DNA of 47,906 nucleotides from Bacteroidota bacterium (GCA_009786185.1 WQTS01000129.1:1-47906), one strand, 5' to 3'. Counted from the stretch's first letter, positions 15,295 to 24,456 are shown. Translations and numbers: made by a program. Notes: generated by a model not told the origin, from the sequence alone.

Positions 15295-17424
15295 ATGTTA
15301 AAAAATAAAAAAACAAATCGTTATGTCTATCTGATTATTATCATTTTATCTTTTGTTCTTTATGGAAATACATTAAAAAATGATTATGCTGTTGATGATA
15401 GTATAGTACTAACAGAGAATGCTTTTACACAAAACGGAATTTCCGGTATTCGTGATATTTTTACATACGATATATCAACCGGGTATTTTCTATTGAAAGA
15501 AAAGGAGAAAACTCCTAAAGAGGTTCAAGAAATGTATGCCTCGAACGTTGGGCATCGCTATCGTCCTCTTTCGCTTGCCACTTTTGCATTGGAAGTTTCT
15601 ATTTTTGGAAAAGAAATTACGAACGATGTAACCTTGGAAACTCATCTCGGCAATCCTTTTGTAAGTCATCTTATAAACTTAATTATTTATATACTAACCA
15701 CTTGTTTACTCTTTAAAATTCTTTCAACCTTTTTTCCATTGCAAAATAATCAAAAATGGTTTTTAAGCCTGCCTTTTGTTGCTACCATTCTGTTTTTAGC
15801 ACACCCCATTCATACTGAAGTTGTTGCAAATATTAAAGGCAGGGATGAAATGCTGACACTTCTCGGCTCGCTTGGAGCATTATGGTTTTCAATGGTATAT
15901 TGTAAAAATAAAAAAATATATAACTTGTTCCTATCAGGTATTTGCTTGTTTTTGGGACTTTTATCAAAAGAAAATGCTATTACATTTTTGGCCATCATCC
16001 CCATATCGTTGTATTTTTTTTCAGAAAAAAAACTAAAAACTATTCTCATCACTTTAATACCATTAATAACGGCATCGGTAATGTTTTTGCTCATCCGTGG
16101 TCAAATGATAGGTTTTACACAACCTCAGTATGTATTCAGTGAATTCATGAATAATCCTTTTTTAAATGCTTCAATCTCACAGAAATATGCAACCATTTTC
16201 TATTCATTATGGCTTTATATTAAGCTGTTATTATTTCCCCATCCTTTAACCTCCGATTACTATCCTCTTCATATTGAAATTATTAATTTTTCAAATCCAA
16301 AAGCATTTATTCCACTTTTAATTTATTTGTTTTTAGCAATTTATGCAATTTACACTTTAATAAAAAAGGATAAAAACCCTATTGTTTCATGGTCAATTTG
16401 GATTTACTTGTTGTCCTTGTCCATTGTTTCAAATTTGTTTTTCCCTATCGGAACACTTATGAATGATAGATTTATTTTTATATCGTCGATAGGTTTTTGT
16501 GTAATCTTAGCTTGGTTGTTTACCGATTTAATTCCTAGATATATAAAAAATAAAAAACTCTCTCAATCAATTATTTCTATTTGTTTAACAATAATTTTGT
16601 GTTTATATTCAATTAAAACAATAAGCAGAAATAAAGCATGGGAAAATGACTATGTTTTATATACAACCGATGTAAAAATATCTTCAAACTCAGTAAGGTG
16701 TAATCGTTATGCGGGACAGCTCATGCTGCAAAAGGCTAAATTGTTGCCGGATGGCAAAAAAGAACGCGCCGAATTATACCGACAAGCCATCGTTTATTTA
16801 GAAAAATCTGTGAAACTTTATCCGGAAGGAAAACACTCCGATGCTTTATATTTGTTAGCAGACGCTTATTATAATTATAATTATGACATCCCCAATACAT
16901 TAAAATACCTTGCAAAAAGCTTAAGTTATAATAATTATATTTATGATGTTGTTTACAAATATACACAAACAGTTGCCAATAATGTTAATGAACTCTTGAG
17001 CGAAAACAAAACAAAATCTTCTTTACAGGAAATACTAAAATCCTGTGATGAAATATTAAAAGCGGCACCTGATTTTGGAGAGATAATTCATTTAAAAGCA
17101 GTAATTTATGGAAAACATATTAACGATTTAAGTAGTTCTATAAAATTATTTGAAGAAGCAAATTCGATACAAAAATTTGAAAAATCAGCAATATTTTATA
17201 AAGACATGGGAATTGCTTATGCCATGGCAAATAACTACGAAAAAGCCTTGGACTACATGTTACTATCTATTGAGTTAGGCGACGATGATTACAGAGCATA
17301 TAGAAACATTGCCATAGTTTATCAAAATTTGGGTGACATCCGTAATGCCAACAAATATTACGCTATTGCACTGGAAATGGAAAATAGAAGTCAATCCGAA
17401 TTTCTACTTTCAAATAGTAATTAA
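15295..17424 (+). CDS. Polytopic PMT-like glycosyltransferase (GT-C fold) with C-terminal TPR repeats
   Basis: 709 residues. The N-terminal two-thirds holds about ten transmembrane helices. The first large loop carries the acidic pair NDYAVDDSIV (residues 29-38) typical of GT-C/protein O-mannosyltransferase-like enzymes, and HRYRPLS plus LAHPIHTEVVANIKGRDE resemble the TMTC-type (transmembrane and TPR) architecture. The last 230 residues are TPR helices (YLEKSVKLYPEGKHSDALYL, YEKALDYMLLSIELG, NANKYYAIALEME). It probably transfers a lipid-linked sugar to an exported acceptor, with the TPRs binding a partner; donor and acceptor are unknown. The 3' end overlaps the next, convergent gene by 4 bp. 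Two TAnnTTTG boxes lie upstream. Confidence 0.8.
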   Translation: MLKNKKTNRYVYLIIIILSFVLYGNTLKNDYAVDDSIVLTENAFTQNGISGIRDIFTYDISTGYFLLKEKEKTPKEVQEMYASNVGHRYRPLSLATFALEVSIFGKEITNDVTLETHLGNPFVSHLINLIIYILTTCLLFKILSTFFPLQNNQKWFLSLPFVATILFLAHPIHTEVVANIKGRDEMLTLLGSLGALWFSMVYCKNKKIYNLFLSGICLFLGLLSKENAITFLAIIPISLYFFSEKKLKTILITLIPLITASVMFLLIRGQMIGFTQPQYVFSEFMNNPFLNASISQKYATIFYSLWLYIKLLLFPHPLTSDYYPLHIEIINFSNPKAFIPLLIYLFLAIYAIYTLIKKDKNPIVSWSIWIYLLSLSIVSNLFFPIGTLMNDRFIFISSIGFCVILAWLFTDLIPRYIKNKKLSQSIISICLTIILCLYSIKTISRNKAWENDYVLYTTDVKISSNSVRCNRYAGQLMLQKAKLLPDGKKERAELYRQAIVYLEKSVKLYPEGKHSDALYLLADAYYNYNYDIPNTLKYLAKSLSYNNYIYDVVYKYTQTVANNVNELLSENKTKSSLQEILKSCDEILKAAPDFGEIIHLKAVIYGKHINDLSSSIKLFEEANSIQKFEKSAIFYKDMGIAYAMANNYEKALDYMLLSIELGDDDYRAYRNIAIVYQNLGDIRNANKYYAIALEMENRSQSEFLLSNSN

Positions 17425-18818
17425 GCGTATATCTCAATCAATCTCAATATTTCGGGATAAGTTTCCAATAGCGGAGAAAGCTCCATGAAATTTTTGTGCC
17501 AATCGTAATTCATGAGCAATGCATCGCTTAAGTAGATGCTTCCTTGCGCTACATTTTCATTTAAAAAATAAAGTGCAGCGAGATAATAGTACATTTTGGC
17601 ACGTGTGCTTTCCGACACGTATTCCGTATATAAAAACTCTTCTATCATAGAATACCCAACATCATACATTTTGTTGAAAATGCAAAACTGTGTAATGAAG
17701 AAGAAAAAATGATCACTGTTATCCAAATGCTTAAGTGTTAATTCCGCTAATTTATAGATAAATTTAGCATCTTCTTTTGATTGAAAGAAAGTGGAGACAG
17801 TAAATAAAAGATCAATGTTTTGTGGATTTTTTTCAAAAGCGCTTTCCACAAAAGCGCGTGCTTCGTCGATTTTCCCTGATTCGCTCAACGCATTTACGAT
17901 TCCCAAAACCGCTTCGTTATAAGTAGGATTTTTTTCGATAGCTTTGTAATAATATTCCAACGACTCTTCGTACCAATTTTGAACGGCATAACAATCTCCA
18001 ATGCTTGTAAGCGCTTGAAAATCTTCTTTATCAATATTATATGCTTCAAAATAGTGATGCAACGCTTTGTCGTAATTTTTCAATTCAAAGTAGGCATTTG
18101 CCATATTAAAATGTGCGGAAGCAATATCGCCATCACATGTTAGCGCAAAGTTATAAGCATCAATTGCTTCTTCAAATCGACCGCTCCAACTCAGCGTGAA
18201 TCCTAATCCGAACCATGTAGCGCCAATAAAAGGAAATTCTTCCGTAAGTATAGTAAAAAACTCAATGGCTTCATCCGGTTTGTTAAGTTCTTCAAAAAGA
18301 TAAGAATAGGTGAATAAGTTGTCTCCAAACACAGGGTCTGATTGTAAGGCAAGGCTTGCGTGTTTCACCGCCGTAAGAATGTCGTTTTTTCTTACGTATT
18401 CATGTCCCAATAAAAAGTGAATGTCGGGATCATTCGGCTCTAGATCCAATGCTTTGTTCAACCATTTAATCGTTTGTCCCTTTTTATTGGTCATATTCGA
18501 CAAGAATACTTTTTCAATATAAAGATCGGCGGAAGGTGGAAACGTGCGTTCAATTTCATCTAATTCCTTTTGTGCCAGTTCCATTTGAAACTCAAGGATA
18601 TATTTTTTTACACGGTAAATGCGGAATTGCGACTCGTTCGGAAATTGCGTTATCGCGTGTTCAATGGCTAAATTAAGATAATGAAAATGAAAATTGCGCA
18701 TTAGTTCCTCAATAATCATTTCCATTTCCATAGAATCGAAATAATGAGATAAGTTATTATCAACTACATTGATAAAATTTTCGACTAATGCGCTATTTTC
18801 GAAGTTTTCAGAATCCAT
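17421..18818 (-). CDS. Cytoplasmic TPR-repeat protein
   Basis: 465 residues made almost entirely of tetratricopeptide helices (for example NPDIHFLLGHEYVRKND, ASAHFNMANAYFELKNYDKA, EALTSIGDCYAVQNWYEES, TYNEAVLGIVNALSESGK), about ten repeats, with no signal peptide or membrane segment. It starts at an ATG encoding MDSENFENSA. Such proteins are protein-protein scaffolds and are common in Bacteroidales genomes. Its upstream gap contains repeat family F; its 3' end overlaps the PMT-like gene by 4 bp. No specific function can be assigned. Confidence 0.87.
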   Translation of the reverse strand: MDSENFENSALVENFINVVDNNLSHYFDSMEMEMIIEELMRNFHFHYLNLAIEHAITQFPNESQFRIYRVKKYILEFQMELAQKELDEIERTFPPSADLYIEKVFLSNMTNKKGQTIKWLNKALDLEPNDPDIHFLLGHEYVRKNDILTAVKHASLALQSDPVFGDNLFTYSYLFEELNKPDEAIEFFTILTEEFPFIGATWFGLGFTLSWSGRFEEAIDAYNFALTCDGDIASAHFNMANAYFELKNYDKALHHYFEAYNIDKEDFQALTSIGDCYAVQNWYEESLEYYYKAIEKNPTYNEAVLGIVNALSESGKIDEARAFVESAFEKNPQNIDLLFTVSTFFQSKEDAKFIYKLAELTLKHLDNSDHFFFFITQFCIFNKMYDVGYSMIEEFLYTEYVSESTRAKMYYYLAALYFLNENVAQGSIYLSDALLMNYDWHKNFMELSPLLETYPEILRLIEIYA

Positions 18819-18825
18819 TTAAAAA

Positions 18826-18902
18826 GTTAAGAATTTAAAAATTTAAAGATTTAAAAAATTAAGGTTTTTAAATTCTTAAATTTTTAAATCTTTAAATTTT
18901 CA
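18826..18902. repeat. Repeat family F, inverted array of AATTTAAA-like units
   Basis: Between the TPR gene and rocD (both minus strand). The left arm has units AAGAATTT, AAAAATTT, AAAGATTT, AAAAAATT; the right arm is the inverse with TTAAATTC, TTAAATTTT, TAAATCTTT, AAATTTTC. The two arms could form a long imperfect AT-only hairpin. No gene fits in the gap. Confidence 0.7.
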
Positions 18903-18907
18903 ATTGT

Positions 18908-20134
18908 TTATTCAAACGATAAAATCGCTTTTTTAATAAGCTCAATTGCTTCGCGAAGTTGCGCTTCGGTAATAATCAAAGGAGGCGTAAAACGGATGAT
19001 GTGTCCGTGTGTTGGTTTTGCAAGAACGCCTAATTCTTTCATTTTCAAGCACACATCCCATGCTGTTTTTCCGTTTTTGGGACGAATGATGATCGCATTC
19101 ATAAGTCCTTTTCCGCGTACGAGTTCAATCATGTCGCTCTTTACGGCTTTCATTTCCTCACGGAATATTTTACCAAGATAATCTGATTTTTCAACTAATT
19201 TTTCTTCTTTCACCACTTCTAAGGCAGCCATGGCTACTTTACAAGCTACGGGATTTCCACCGTAAGTAGAGCCGTGTTCGCCGGGTTTAATAGTGAGCAT
19301 AATAGGGTCATCAGCCAAAACTGCTGAAACCGGATATGCGCCTCCTGATAAAGCTTTTCCTAAAAGAAGAAGGTCAGGGCGTACATTTTCGTGATCACAA
19401 GCTAACATTTTGCCTGTACGTGCAATACCGCTTTGTATTTCGTCGGCAATAAACAATACGTTATTGGCTTTACAAAGCTCGTATGCTTTTTTCAAGTAAC
19501 CTTCATCGGGTACAAACACACCGGCTTCACCTTGAATAGGTTCCAATAAAAATCCTGCTACGTTCGGATCTTTTAACGCTTCGGCTAAAGCATCCAAATC
19601 GTTGTAAGGAATGCGGATAAATCCGGGAGTGAAAGGACCGTAATCACCATAAGAATCAGGGTCATTCGACATAGAAACAATAGTAACTGTTCTTCCATGG
19701 AAGTTATTTTCGCAGCAAATAATTTTTGCTTGATTTTCCGGAACTCCTTTTACTTTGTAAGCCCATTTACGGCAAAGTTTAATCGCTGTTTCGTCAGCTT
19801 CAGCGCCTGAGTTCATCATAAGTACTTTATCGTATCCGAAGTACTCGGTGATATATTTTTCGAAAATTCCTAATACATCGTTGTAAAATGCACGTGATGT
19901 TAGGGTAAGTGTATGCGCTTGTTCGCATAATGCCTCAACGATTTTCGGATGGCAATGTCCTTGATTTACGGCTGAATATGCAGCAAGGAAATCATAGTAT
20001 TTGTTTCCTTCTACGTCCCACATGAAAGGACCTTCGCCTTTTGCAAGTACTACGGGGATTGGGTGGTAATTGTGCGCACCGTACTTGTCTTCCAATTCAA
20101 TAGCCTGCTGGCTGCTTGTTACTTTTTTGATCAT
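18908..20134 (-). CDS. rocD: Ornithine aminotransferase
   Basis: Converts ornithine and 2-oxoglutarate to glutamate-5-semialdehyde and glutamate using pyridoxal phosphate, linking arginine/ornithine use to proline and glutamate. 408 residues, the usual length. Fold-type I class III features are present: the opening [14 protein letters not shown] typical of ornithine aminotransferases, [35 protein letters not shown], the PLP Asp231 in ADEIQSG, and the Schiff-base Lys260 in [21 protein letters not shown] box lies upstream at 20179. No other arginine-degradation gene is adjacent. Closely related acetylornithine enzymes are an alternative, but the N-terminal signature favours OAT. Confidence 0.94.
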   Translation of the reverse strand: MIKKVTSSQQAIELEDKYGAHNYHPIPVVLAKGEGPFMWDVEGNKYYDFLAAYSAVNQGHCHPKIVEALCEQAHTLTLTSRAFYNDVLGIFEKYITEYFGYDKVLMMNSGAEADETAIKLCRKWAYKVKGVPENQAKIICCENNFHGRTVTIVSMSNDPDSYGDYGPFTPGFIRIPYNDLDALAEALKDPNVAGFLLEPIQGEAGVFVPDEGYLKKAYELCKANNVLFIADEIQSGIARTGKMLACDHENVRPDLLLLGKALSGGAYPVSAVLADDPIMLTIKPGEHGSTYGGNPVACKVAMAALEVVKEEKLVEKSDYLGKIFREEMKAVKSDMIELVRGKGLMNAIIIRPKNGKTAWDVCLKMKELGVLAKPTHGHIIRFTPPLIITEAQLREAIELIKKAILSFE

Positions 20135-20178
20135 AATAAATTAATTTAAAGTGATGTAATGTTTTTTACAAAAGCGTG

Positions 20179-20186
20179 CAAAAGTA
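20179..20186 (-). promoter_or_regulatory. -7 box TACTTTTG of rocD
   Basis: Fits TAnnTTTG about 45 nt upstream of the rocD start on the minus strand. Confidence 0.55.
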
Positions 20187-20235
20187 CATCTTTTTTCGAG
20201 ATGAAGTGATTATTTTTGGAATACGTGATCTTAGG

Positions 20236-22209
20236 CTAATATTTCACGATTTTTAAAGCTTCACCTGCAATTTTTAAAAGATATATTCCATTCGGTTGAT
20301 CAGAAATATCAATAAGAAAAGATTCTAAATTTCCGGTTTTTATCGTCTGACCAAACGAATTATAAATAACGTAATTAGTATTAGTAAGATGATCGAGATG
20401 ATCAGCAATAATTCGAAATTGCCCTTGGGTTGGGTTTGGAGCGATGAGCAATCTGTTAGATTTTTTTTTAAGACTCACAGCATTGCCGCCATGAATGGGA
20501 ACTCCGTGTAAAGTGATGTTATCGAAACGATTATTTCCGGTGGCGCCGTTACCTCCATCAAACGTTAAACGTAAAAAAACTTCTATTTGGTCATTTAACT
20601 CATCTATTGCCCTCAAATCTAAATTGGTAAGCACAAATTCACCGTCTGTAAGCGGGCAGGTAGTGGAGCCATTTTCTATAAATGTGTAATTTTCGCCATC
20701 TAAGCTCCATTCCCATTCATGAGAAGTAAATCCGCTGGCTGTTCTACGTACCGCCATACTTAACGCCAAATTAAAATAGCCTTTGGTAGGAAATTTGAAT
20801 ACCACCGATTTGCCATTGGCGGAAGCATTGGTAAAAGCGAGCGCTCTTCCGGCGTGTGGCGCAGGGCGCGGATCACCCACAATGGTGCCGTCAAAAGCAT
20901 TTAACTCAGTAGTATTATTAGATGTACACAGCCAAACACTTGATTGATAGGTTCCATCGCAATATAAAATTGCTTCGGAAACCGTGTCCAATAGATGATA
21001 ATCGGCGGCGATCATTGTTGGCACATTCGGTCTTGCCGGCAAATTGTCGAAAGTCCAAGCCAATAGTGGTTTTTGTTCTACTTTATACGGATACAAAAAC
21101 GAAATTATCGTGTCGTTCAAAAAAGCCATATTTTGGGCTAATAAATGTTGCATAGATAAACTATAGGTAACATTTTGCGAGAATAAACCTCCGAGATGCA
21201 GCTCTAATGTATCATTTTGATAGTGCAGCCCGGTAACTGCAACAGTTTCGCCGATGTAATAATTCAGCGGATTTTCTACTGTCCATTTTTTCATGGGGCG
21301 AGTAAAAGTAATTTTCAAGGTCCGGTTATCTGTAAGTGCAAACCAGTTAATTCTTGGTTTTTCGGGAAATGGCTCAGTGGTAACTTGCACCGGATTTACA
21401 GAATCGCTGCCCCAAATTTTAAATACCCAATCCGGATAATCAATAAAAGGATTCCTGTTTTTCTGCACTGCATAAATTGCATTATTTCTATCTATCTCTT
21501 TCTGACTGACTGGGTCCGACTCATGCCATTCTAATAACATGTTTAATGCCCAAGGTTGTAATTGCGATTTGATAGTCATGGGCGATTCAGCAAAGTTTCC
21601 ATCTTGAAACATATAACGTGTTGCCATATAGAAAAATGTGCGGGCAATGTCTCCTTTATAATCATCAATTGGTTCGAAGCACCTACTATTTGGTGCACTT
21701 GAATAAGTATTGGGTCCAATCTGTGTCCCGTTTGTAAAAGTTTGCTCAGGATTGCTTACCGTTCCAAAAGGAATATTGCCTCTTTTGGTATTTATCCATC
21801 CGTCAGCAGGATAAAGATGATACAGGTCGGTAAAAGGCGGTCCATCTCCGCCGCCGAACCAACTTTGGCAAAACACATGTTCGCGAGAATAGCATATTCC
21901 TTCACTGCTACCTATGTTAACACATTGGTCTGTTCTGAAATTAAATTCGTATGCAGGTATCCCTTGCGGGTTATCGGAGTAGATATCCCAAATCTTCCCA
22001 TTATCTTTTAAATCAGTATATTGATAATATATCCATACTTCTGCATAAGTAACACTTCTGTGGTTTCTAATAATTTGATTTAATGTAGCTTGAAGTTCTC
22101 TTCCTTTTTTCCCGTTCACGGTGTTATAATAACCAGAAGGAATTTGTGCATAAATCTGTGTAAAAAATGCAAAAATGAGGCAGCAGAGTAAAAAAGTGCT
22201 TTTTTTCAT
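20236..22209 (-). CDS. Secreted endonuclease I (EndA/NucM family) with T9SS sorting domain
   Basis: 657 residues. Signal peptide (MKKSTFLLCCLIFAFFTQIY, then AQ), then an EndA/NucM domain (about 25-250) with GYYNTVNGKKGRELQATLNQ, the beta-beta-alpha-Me core SREHVFCQSWF (catalytic His111), DLYHLYPAD and GDIARTFFYMATRYM. Residues about 270-370 form an Ig-like domain (KPRINWFALTDNRTLKITF), about 380-570 a beta-rich carbohydrate- or jelly-roll-like domain, and the last 75 a T9SS type A sorting domain (APNPTQGQFRI, YNSFGQTIKTG, NGIYLLKI, ending KIVKY). It is likely exported to the surface, where it could degrade extracellular DNA for nucleotides or biofilm turnover. A TATTTTTG box lies at 22229. 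Confidence 0.9.
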   Translation of the reverse strand: MKKSTFLLCCLIFAFFTQIYAQIPSGYYNTVNGKKGRELQATLNQIIRNHRSVTYAEVWIYYQYTDLKDNGKIWDIYSDNPQGIPAYEFNFRTDQCVNIGSSEGICYSREHVFCQSWFGGGDGPPFTDLYHLYPADGWINTKRGNIPFGTVSNPEQTFTNGTQIGPNTYSSAPNSRCFEPIDDYKGDIARTFFYMATRYMFQDGNFAESPMTIKSQLQPWALNMLLEWHESDPVSQKEIDRNNAIYAVQKNRNPFIDYPDWVFKIWGSDSVNPVQVTTEPFPEKPRINWFALTDNRTLKITFTRPMKKWTVENPLNYYIGETVAVTGLHYQNDTLELHLGGLFSQNVTYSLSMQHLLAQNMAFLNDTIISFLYPYKVEQKPLLAWTFDNLPARPNVPTMIAADYHLLDTVSEAILYCDGTYQSSVWLCTSNNTTELNAFDGTIVGDPRPAPHAGRALAFTNASANGKSVVFKFPTKGYFNLALSMAVRRTASGFTSHEWEWSLDGENYTFIENGSTTCPLTDGEFVLTNLDLRAIDELNDQIEVFLRLTFDGGNGATGNNRFDNITLHGVPIHGGNAVSLKKKSNRLLIAPNPTQGQFRIIADHLDHLTNTNYVIYNSFGQTIKTGNLESFLIDISDQPNGIYLLKIAGEALKIVKY

Positions 22210-22228
22210 GATTTTTTGAAAATTTGGG

Positions 22229-22236
22229 CAAAAATA
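22229..22236 (-). promoter_or_regulatory. -7 box TATTTTTG of the endonuclease gene
   Basis: Fits TAnnTTTG about 20 nt upstream of the ATG on the minus strand. Confidence 0.55.
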
Positions 22237-22265
22237 GGATTAATTTTGAATAGATTCAATTTAGG

Positions 22266-22902
22266 TCATAACCATTTCTTCTTCAATGTCGATAATTCCA
22301 AAATGAACTTGATCATTACATCTCTGTATGGCATCCGAGATAAAAAAAAATGCTGCAAGAAACAAAGTTTTTTCCGTTTCAACTTTAATACTTCTTTTAG
22401 TGATAGAGGAAAACTTAATTTTTTATAGAGTTCTTTTTTTTCTTTCGGTGTAATTACTTTACTGATTCTAATTTGCTCATTTGCAAAAAACATAAAAAAA
22501 ATGCTTCTTAAAAGTAAAGACTCATATATCCTTTCTTGCTGATAATTTTGAGCATATTTGAATTTAAAAGCTACTATTTCTGTGAATTGCTGAGCAATAC
22601 GAAATGATGTATTGCCTTCTCTACATTTATTCACTACTGAATTTGGAGTATCGTAGTAAAAATAAGTAATTTCAGGGAGAAATGAACAAGAGGATGTATT
22701 AAGAAAAACTTGAAATGAAAAAACGTTATCTTCATTCAGATGACTGGGTACACAATAAATTTTATAATTACGAAGAAATGATATTTTAAATAATTTATTC
22801 CAAAGAGGAATAGGTTTGATTAAGCGCAGACAACAAGGTACTTTCGATATATTTTTCTGCATTGTAAATGGGAATTCCGATAGATATTAATTCGTTTTTC
22901 AT
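22266..22902 (-). pseudogene. Decayed family 2 glycosyltransferase (internal deletion and frameshift)
   Basis: The first frame starts at 22902 with MKNELISIGIPIYNAEKYIE and STLLSALNQTYSSLE, the classic GT2 N-terminus, then stops near 22795. A second frame covering the same bases continues with IPLWNKLFKISFLRNYKIY and HLNEDNVFSF, which is normally found about 110-120 residues later in GT2 enzymes. So the middle, including the DDxSxD and DxD catalytic motifs, is missing and the frame changes at the junction around 22798-22812. The remaining tail runs to a stop at 22266. It lies immediately downstream of tsaC. I judge it non-functional; no other polysaccharide genes are nearby. Confidence 0.8.
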
Positions 22903-22945
22903 TCGTTTTGCCACCAATCCTGCAAAGATAGTATTTTTCAACTTT

Positions 22946-23566
22946 CTACTCAAAAATCCCACTATCCCCTTTCCCCTCTCTAATAACTTCAATACTCCCT
23001 GAGGTACAGTCCACTATCGTAGAAGGCACATTATCTCCATACCCGCCATCCACCACGATATCCACTAAATGCCCGTATTTCTCATAAATCAACTCAGGGT
23101 CAGTAGTATATTCTACAATCTCATCGTCATCTTTAATAGAAGTAGAAAAAACGGGATGCCCCAGTTCTTCTATAATAGCTCTGATAATATCATTGTCGGG
23201 AACACGGATTCCTACTGTTTTTTTAGCGCCGTGAACCATTTTAGGCACATGATTATTAGCATTTAAGATAAAAGTATAAGGACCCGGGAGCGCCCGTTTC
23301 ATGGCTTTAAAAATTTGATTTTCTATCGGGGTGGTAAAGTCGGACAACTGACTCAAATCATGGCAAATGAAAGAAAGGGCGTCTTTTTTCTTTTTATCTC
23401 CCATAATGGAAATGATTTTTTCAACGGCTTTAGGCTTGTAAATGTCGCACCCCATACCGTAAATGGTGTCGGTGGGGAAAATCACAATACCGCCGGCACG
23501 CAAACAATCCGCTACCTGTTGAACGGCTTTCGGGTTTGGATTCTGGGGATAAATTTTAAGAAACAT
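22946..23566 (-). CDS. tsaC: L-threonylcarbamoyladenylate synthase (TsaC/YrdC/Sua5 family)
   Basis: Makes threonylcarbamoyl-AMP from threonine, bicarbonate and ATP for the t6A37 modification of ANN-decoding tRNAs. 206 residues of the single YrdC domain, with AGGIVIFPTDTIYGMGCD near residue 30, the KKKKDALSFICHD segment, LPGPYTFIL, and VGIRVPDN. Length fits the short TsaC/YciO-like form, without the Sua5 C-terminal domain. Only 18 nt separate it from the 3' end of the SRP RNA gene on the same strand, so it may be expressed by readthrough from ffs. Confidence 0.9.
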   Translation of the reverse strand: MFLKIYPQNPNPKAVQQVADCLRAGGIVIFPTDTIYGMGCDIYKPKAVEKIISIMGDKKKKDALSFICHDLSQLSDFTTPIENQIFKAMKRALPGPYTFILNANNHVPKMVHGAKKTVGIRVPDNDIIRAIIEELGHPVFSTSIKDDDEIVEYTTDPELIYEKYGHLVDIVVDGGYGDNVPSTIVDCTSGSIEVIREGKGDSGIFE

Positions 23567-23584
23567 ACTGCCTAAAATAAAGAA

Positions 23585-23682
23585 GGGTAAGCTACTTCTA
23601 TCGCATCGCTACAACCAATGTACCCTTGCTACATTCCTGTCCTGGGGGAGTTAAAAGGGAGCAGATCGTAGGAGACTTACCC
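23585..23682 (-). ncRNA. ffs: Signal recognition particle RNA (small bacterial type, 4.5S)
   Basis: On the minus strand the gene opens GGGTAAG and closes CTTACCC, a 7-bp terminal stem about 98 nt apart. The apical domain IV is CCCCCAGGACAGGAATGTAG followed by CAAGGG. It has the GGAA tetraloop, the CAGG and AGCA internal-loop strands, and the three closing pairs A-U, C-G, A-U in place of U-A, C-G, C-G in E. coli, i.e. compensating changes that support the fold. The RNA binds Ffh to target membrane proteins. A TATTTTTG box lies 5 nt upstream. Confidence 0.87.
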
Positions 23683-23686
23683 GCGG

Positions 23687-23694
23687 CAAAAATA
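23687..23694 (-). promoter_or_regulatory. -7 box TATTTTTG of ffs
   Basis: On the minus strand AAAAGTATATTTTTGC is followed by CGCGGGTAAG, placing the box 4-5 nt before the RNA start. It is identical to the core before tRNA-Lys. Confidence 0.7.
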
Positions 23695-23747
23695 TACTTT
23701 TCTGCAAAACATCAGCCGCATTCGTGTTATTCCAATGTAAAAAAATA

Positions 23748-23755
23748 TATTTTTG
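23748..23755 (+). promoter_or_regulatory. -7 box TATTTTTG of the OmpH-like gene
   Basis: Reads TATATTTTTGCAG about 25 nt upstream of the ATG at 23780. It is divergent from the ffs promoter, which is about 55 bp away. Confidence 0.6.
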
Positions 23756-23779
23756 CAGTTTAATTAAATATTTGAATTT

Positions 23780-24454
23780 ATGAATACCGATGAATTTACC
23801 GTAAACGACGAGGTTGAAACTGTTCAACCTAAGCCTGAAAAAAAATCAGCAAGTTGTTCCGTAACTGGAAACGCACTGTTTAATTGTGCGCTAACTGCTT
23901 CTGTAATTGTGCTTTACATATTGCATTTTACAGCTCCTAAAGCGCCGGTTTTTATGCCCAAAGAAATAGTGGGCGAGCCTGGAAGCGGCGAAACCGTTTT
24001 TGTTAATTTAGATACAATTAATGAAAAATATGAATTGGTAACGATTTTAACCGGTGACATTCAAGCAGAAATGGCAAGACAAGAGGCAATTTTTGCGAAT
24101 AAAGAAAAGACATTCGAGAGAAAATATAATCAGTTTCAAGAGAATGTGAATGCCGGAATTTTAACGCAAGTGCAAATGGAACATTCGCAAAGACAATTAA
24201 TGCAAGAATATCAGCAATTAGAAGCAGATAAAGAGCGTGTATTTAATGACTTACAACTACGACAAGCGATGGCGCTCACACAAATTTACGATTCTTTACA
24301 GGCAGCGGTGCGACGCATTAATATAGAAAGAAATGCTTCTTTCGTAATTACTTATCAAAACCAAAGTCCTTTTCTATTGTTAACCGATCCGGCAAAAGAT
24401 ATTACCGATTATGTATTGTTTGAATTAAATCGTTCTTATAAATATAAAAAATAA
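23780..24454 (+). CDS. OmpH/Skp-family periplasmic chaperone-like protein, membrane anchored
   Basis: 224 residues. A hydrophilic N-terminus of about 30 residues is followed by a single transmembrane or uncleaved signal segment (NALFNCALTASVIVLYILHF), then a beta-strand pair (GETVFVNLDTINEKYELV), a long charged coiled coil (about 90-185, rich in Glu/Gln/Lys), and a final strand (ASFVITYQNQSPFLLL, DPAKDITDYVLFELN). This beta-helical hairpin-beta order is that of OmpH/Skp proteins, which hold outer membrane proteins in transit. The cytoplasmic extension before the anchor differs from classic Skp. The YfgM-like gene follows about 40 bp downstream. Confidence 0.85.
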   Translation: MNTDEFTVNDEVETVQPKPEKKSASCSVTGNALFNCALTASVIVLYILHFTAPKAPVFMPKEIVGEPGSGETVFVNLDTINEKYELVTILTGDIQAEMARQEAIFANKEKTFERKYNQFQENVNAGILTQVQMEHSQRQLMQEYQQLEADKERVFNDLQLRQAMALTQIYDSLQAAVRRINIERNASFVITYQNQSPFLLLTDPAKDITDYVLFELNRSYKYKK

Positions 24455-24456
24455 TG

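Noticed and set aside
18826..18902. CRISPR array
   Set aside because: Units are 8 bp, AT-only and inverted between arms; there are no spacers and no cas genes.
22795..22992. Independent small gene starting at 22992
   Set aside because: The first 30 codons overlap the tsaC 3' end and are not GT-like; the remainder is the 5' part of the broken glycosyltransferase.
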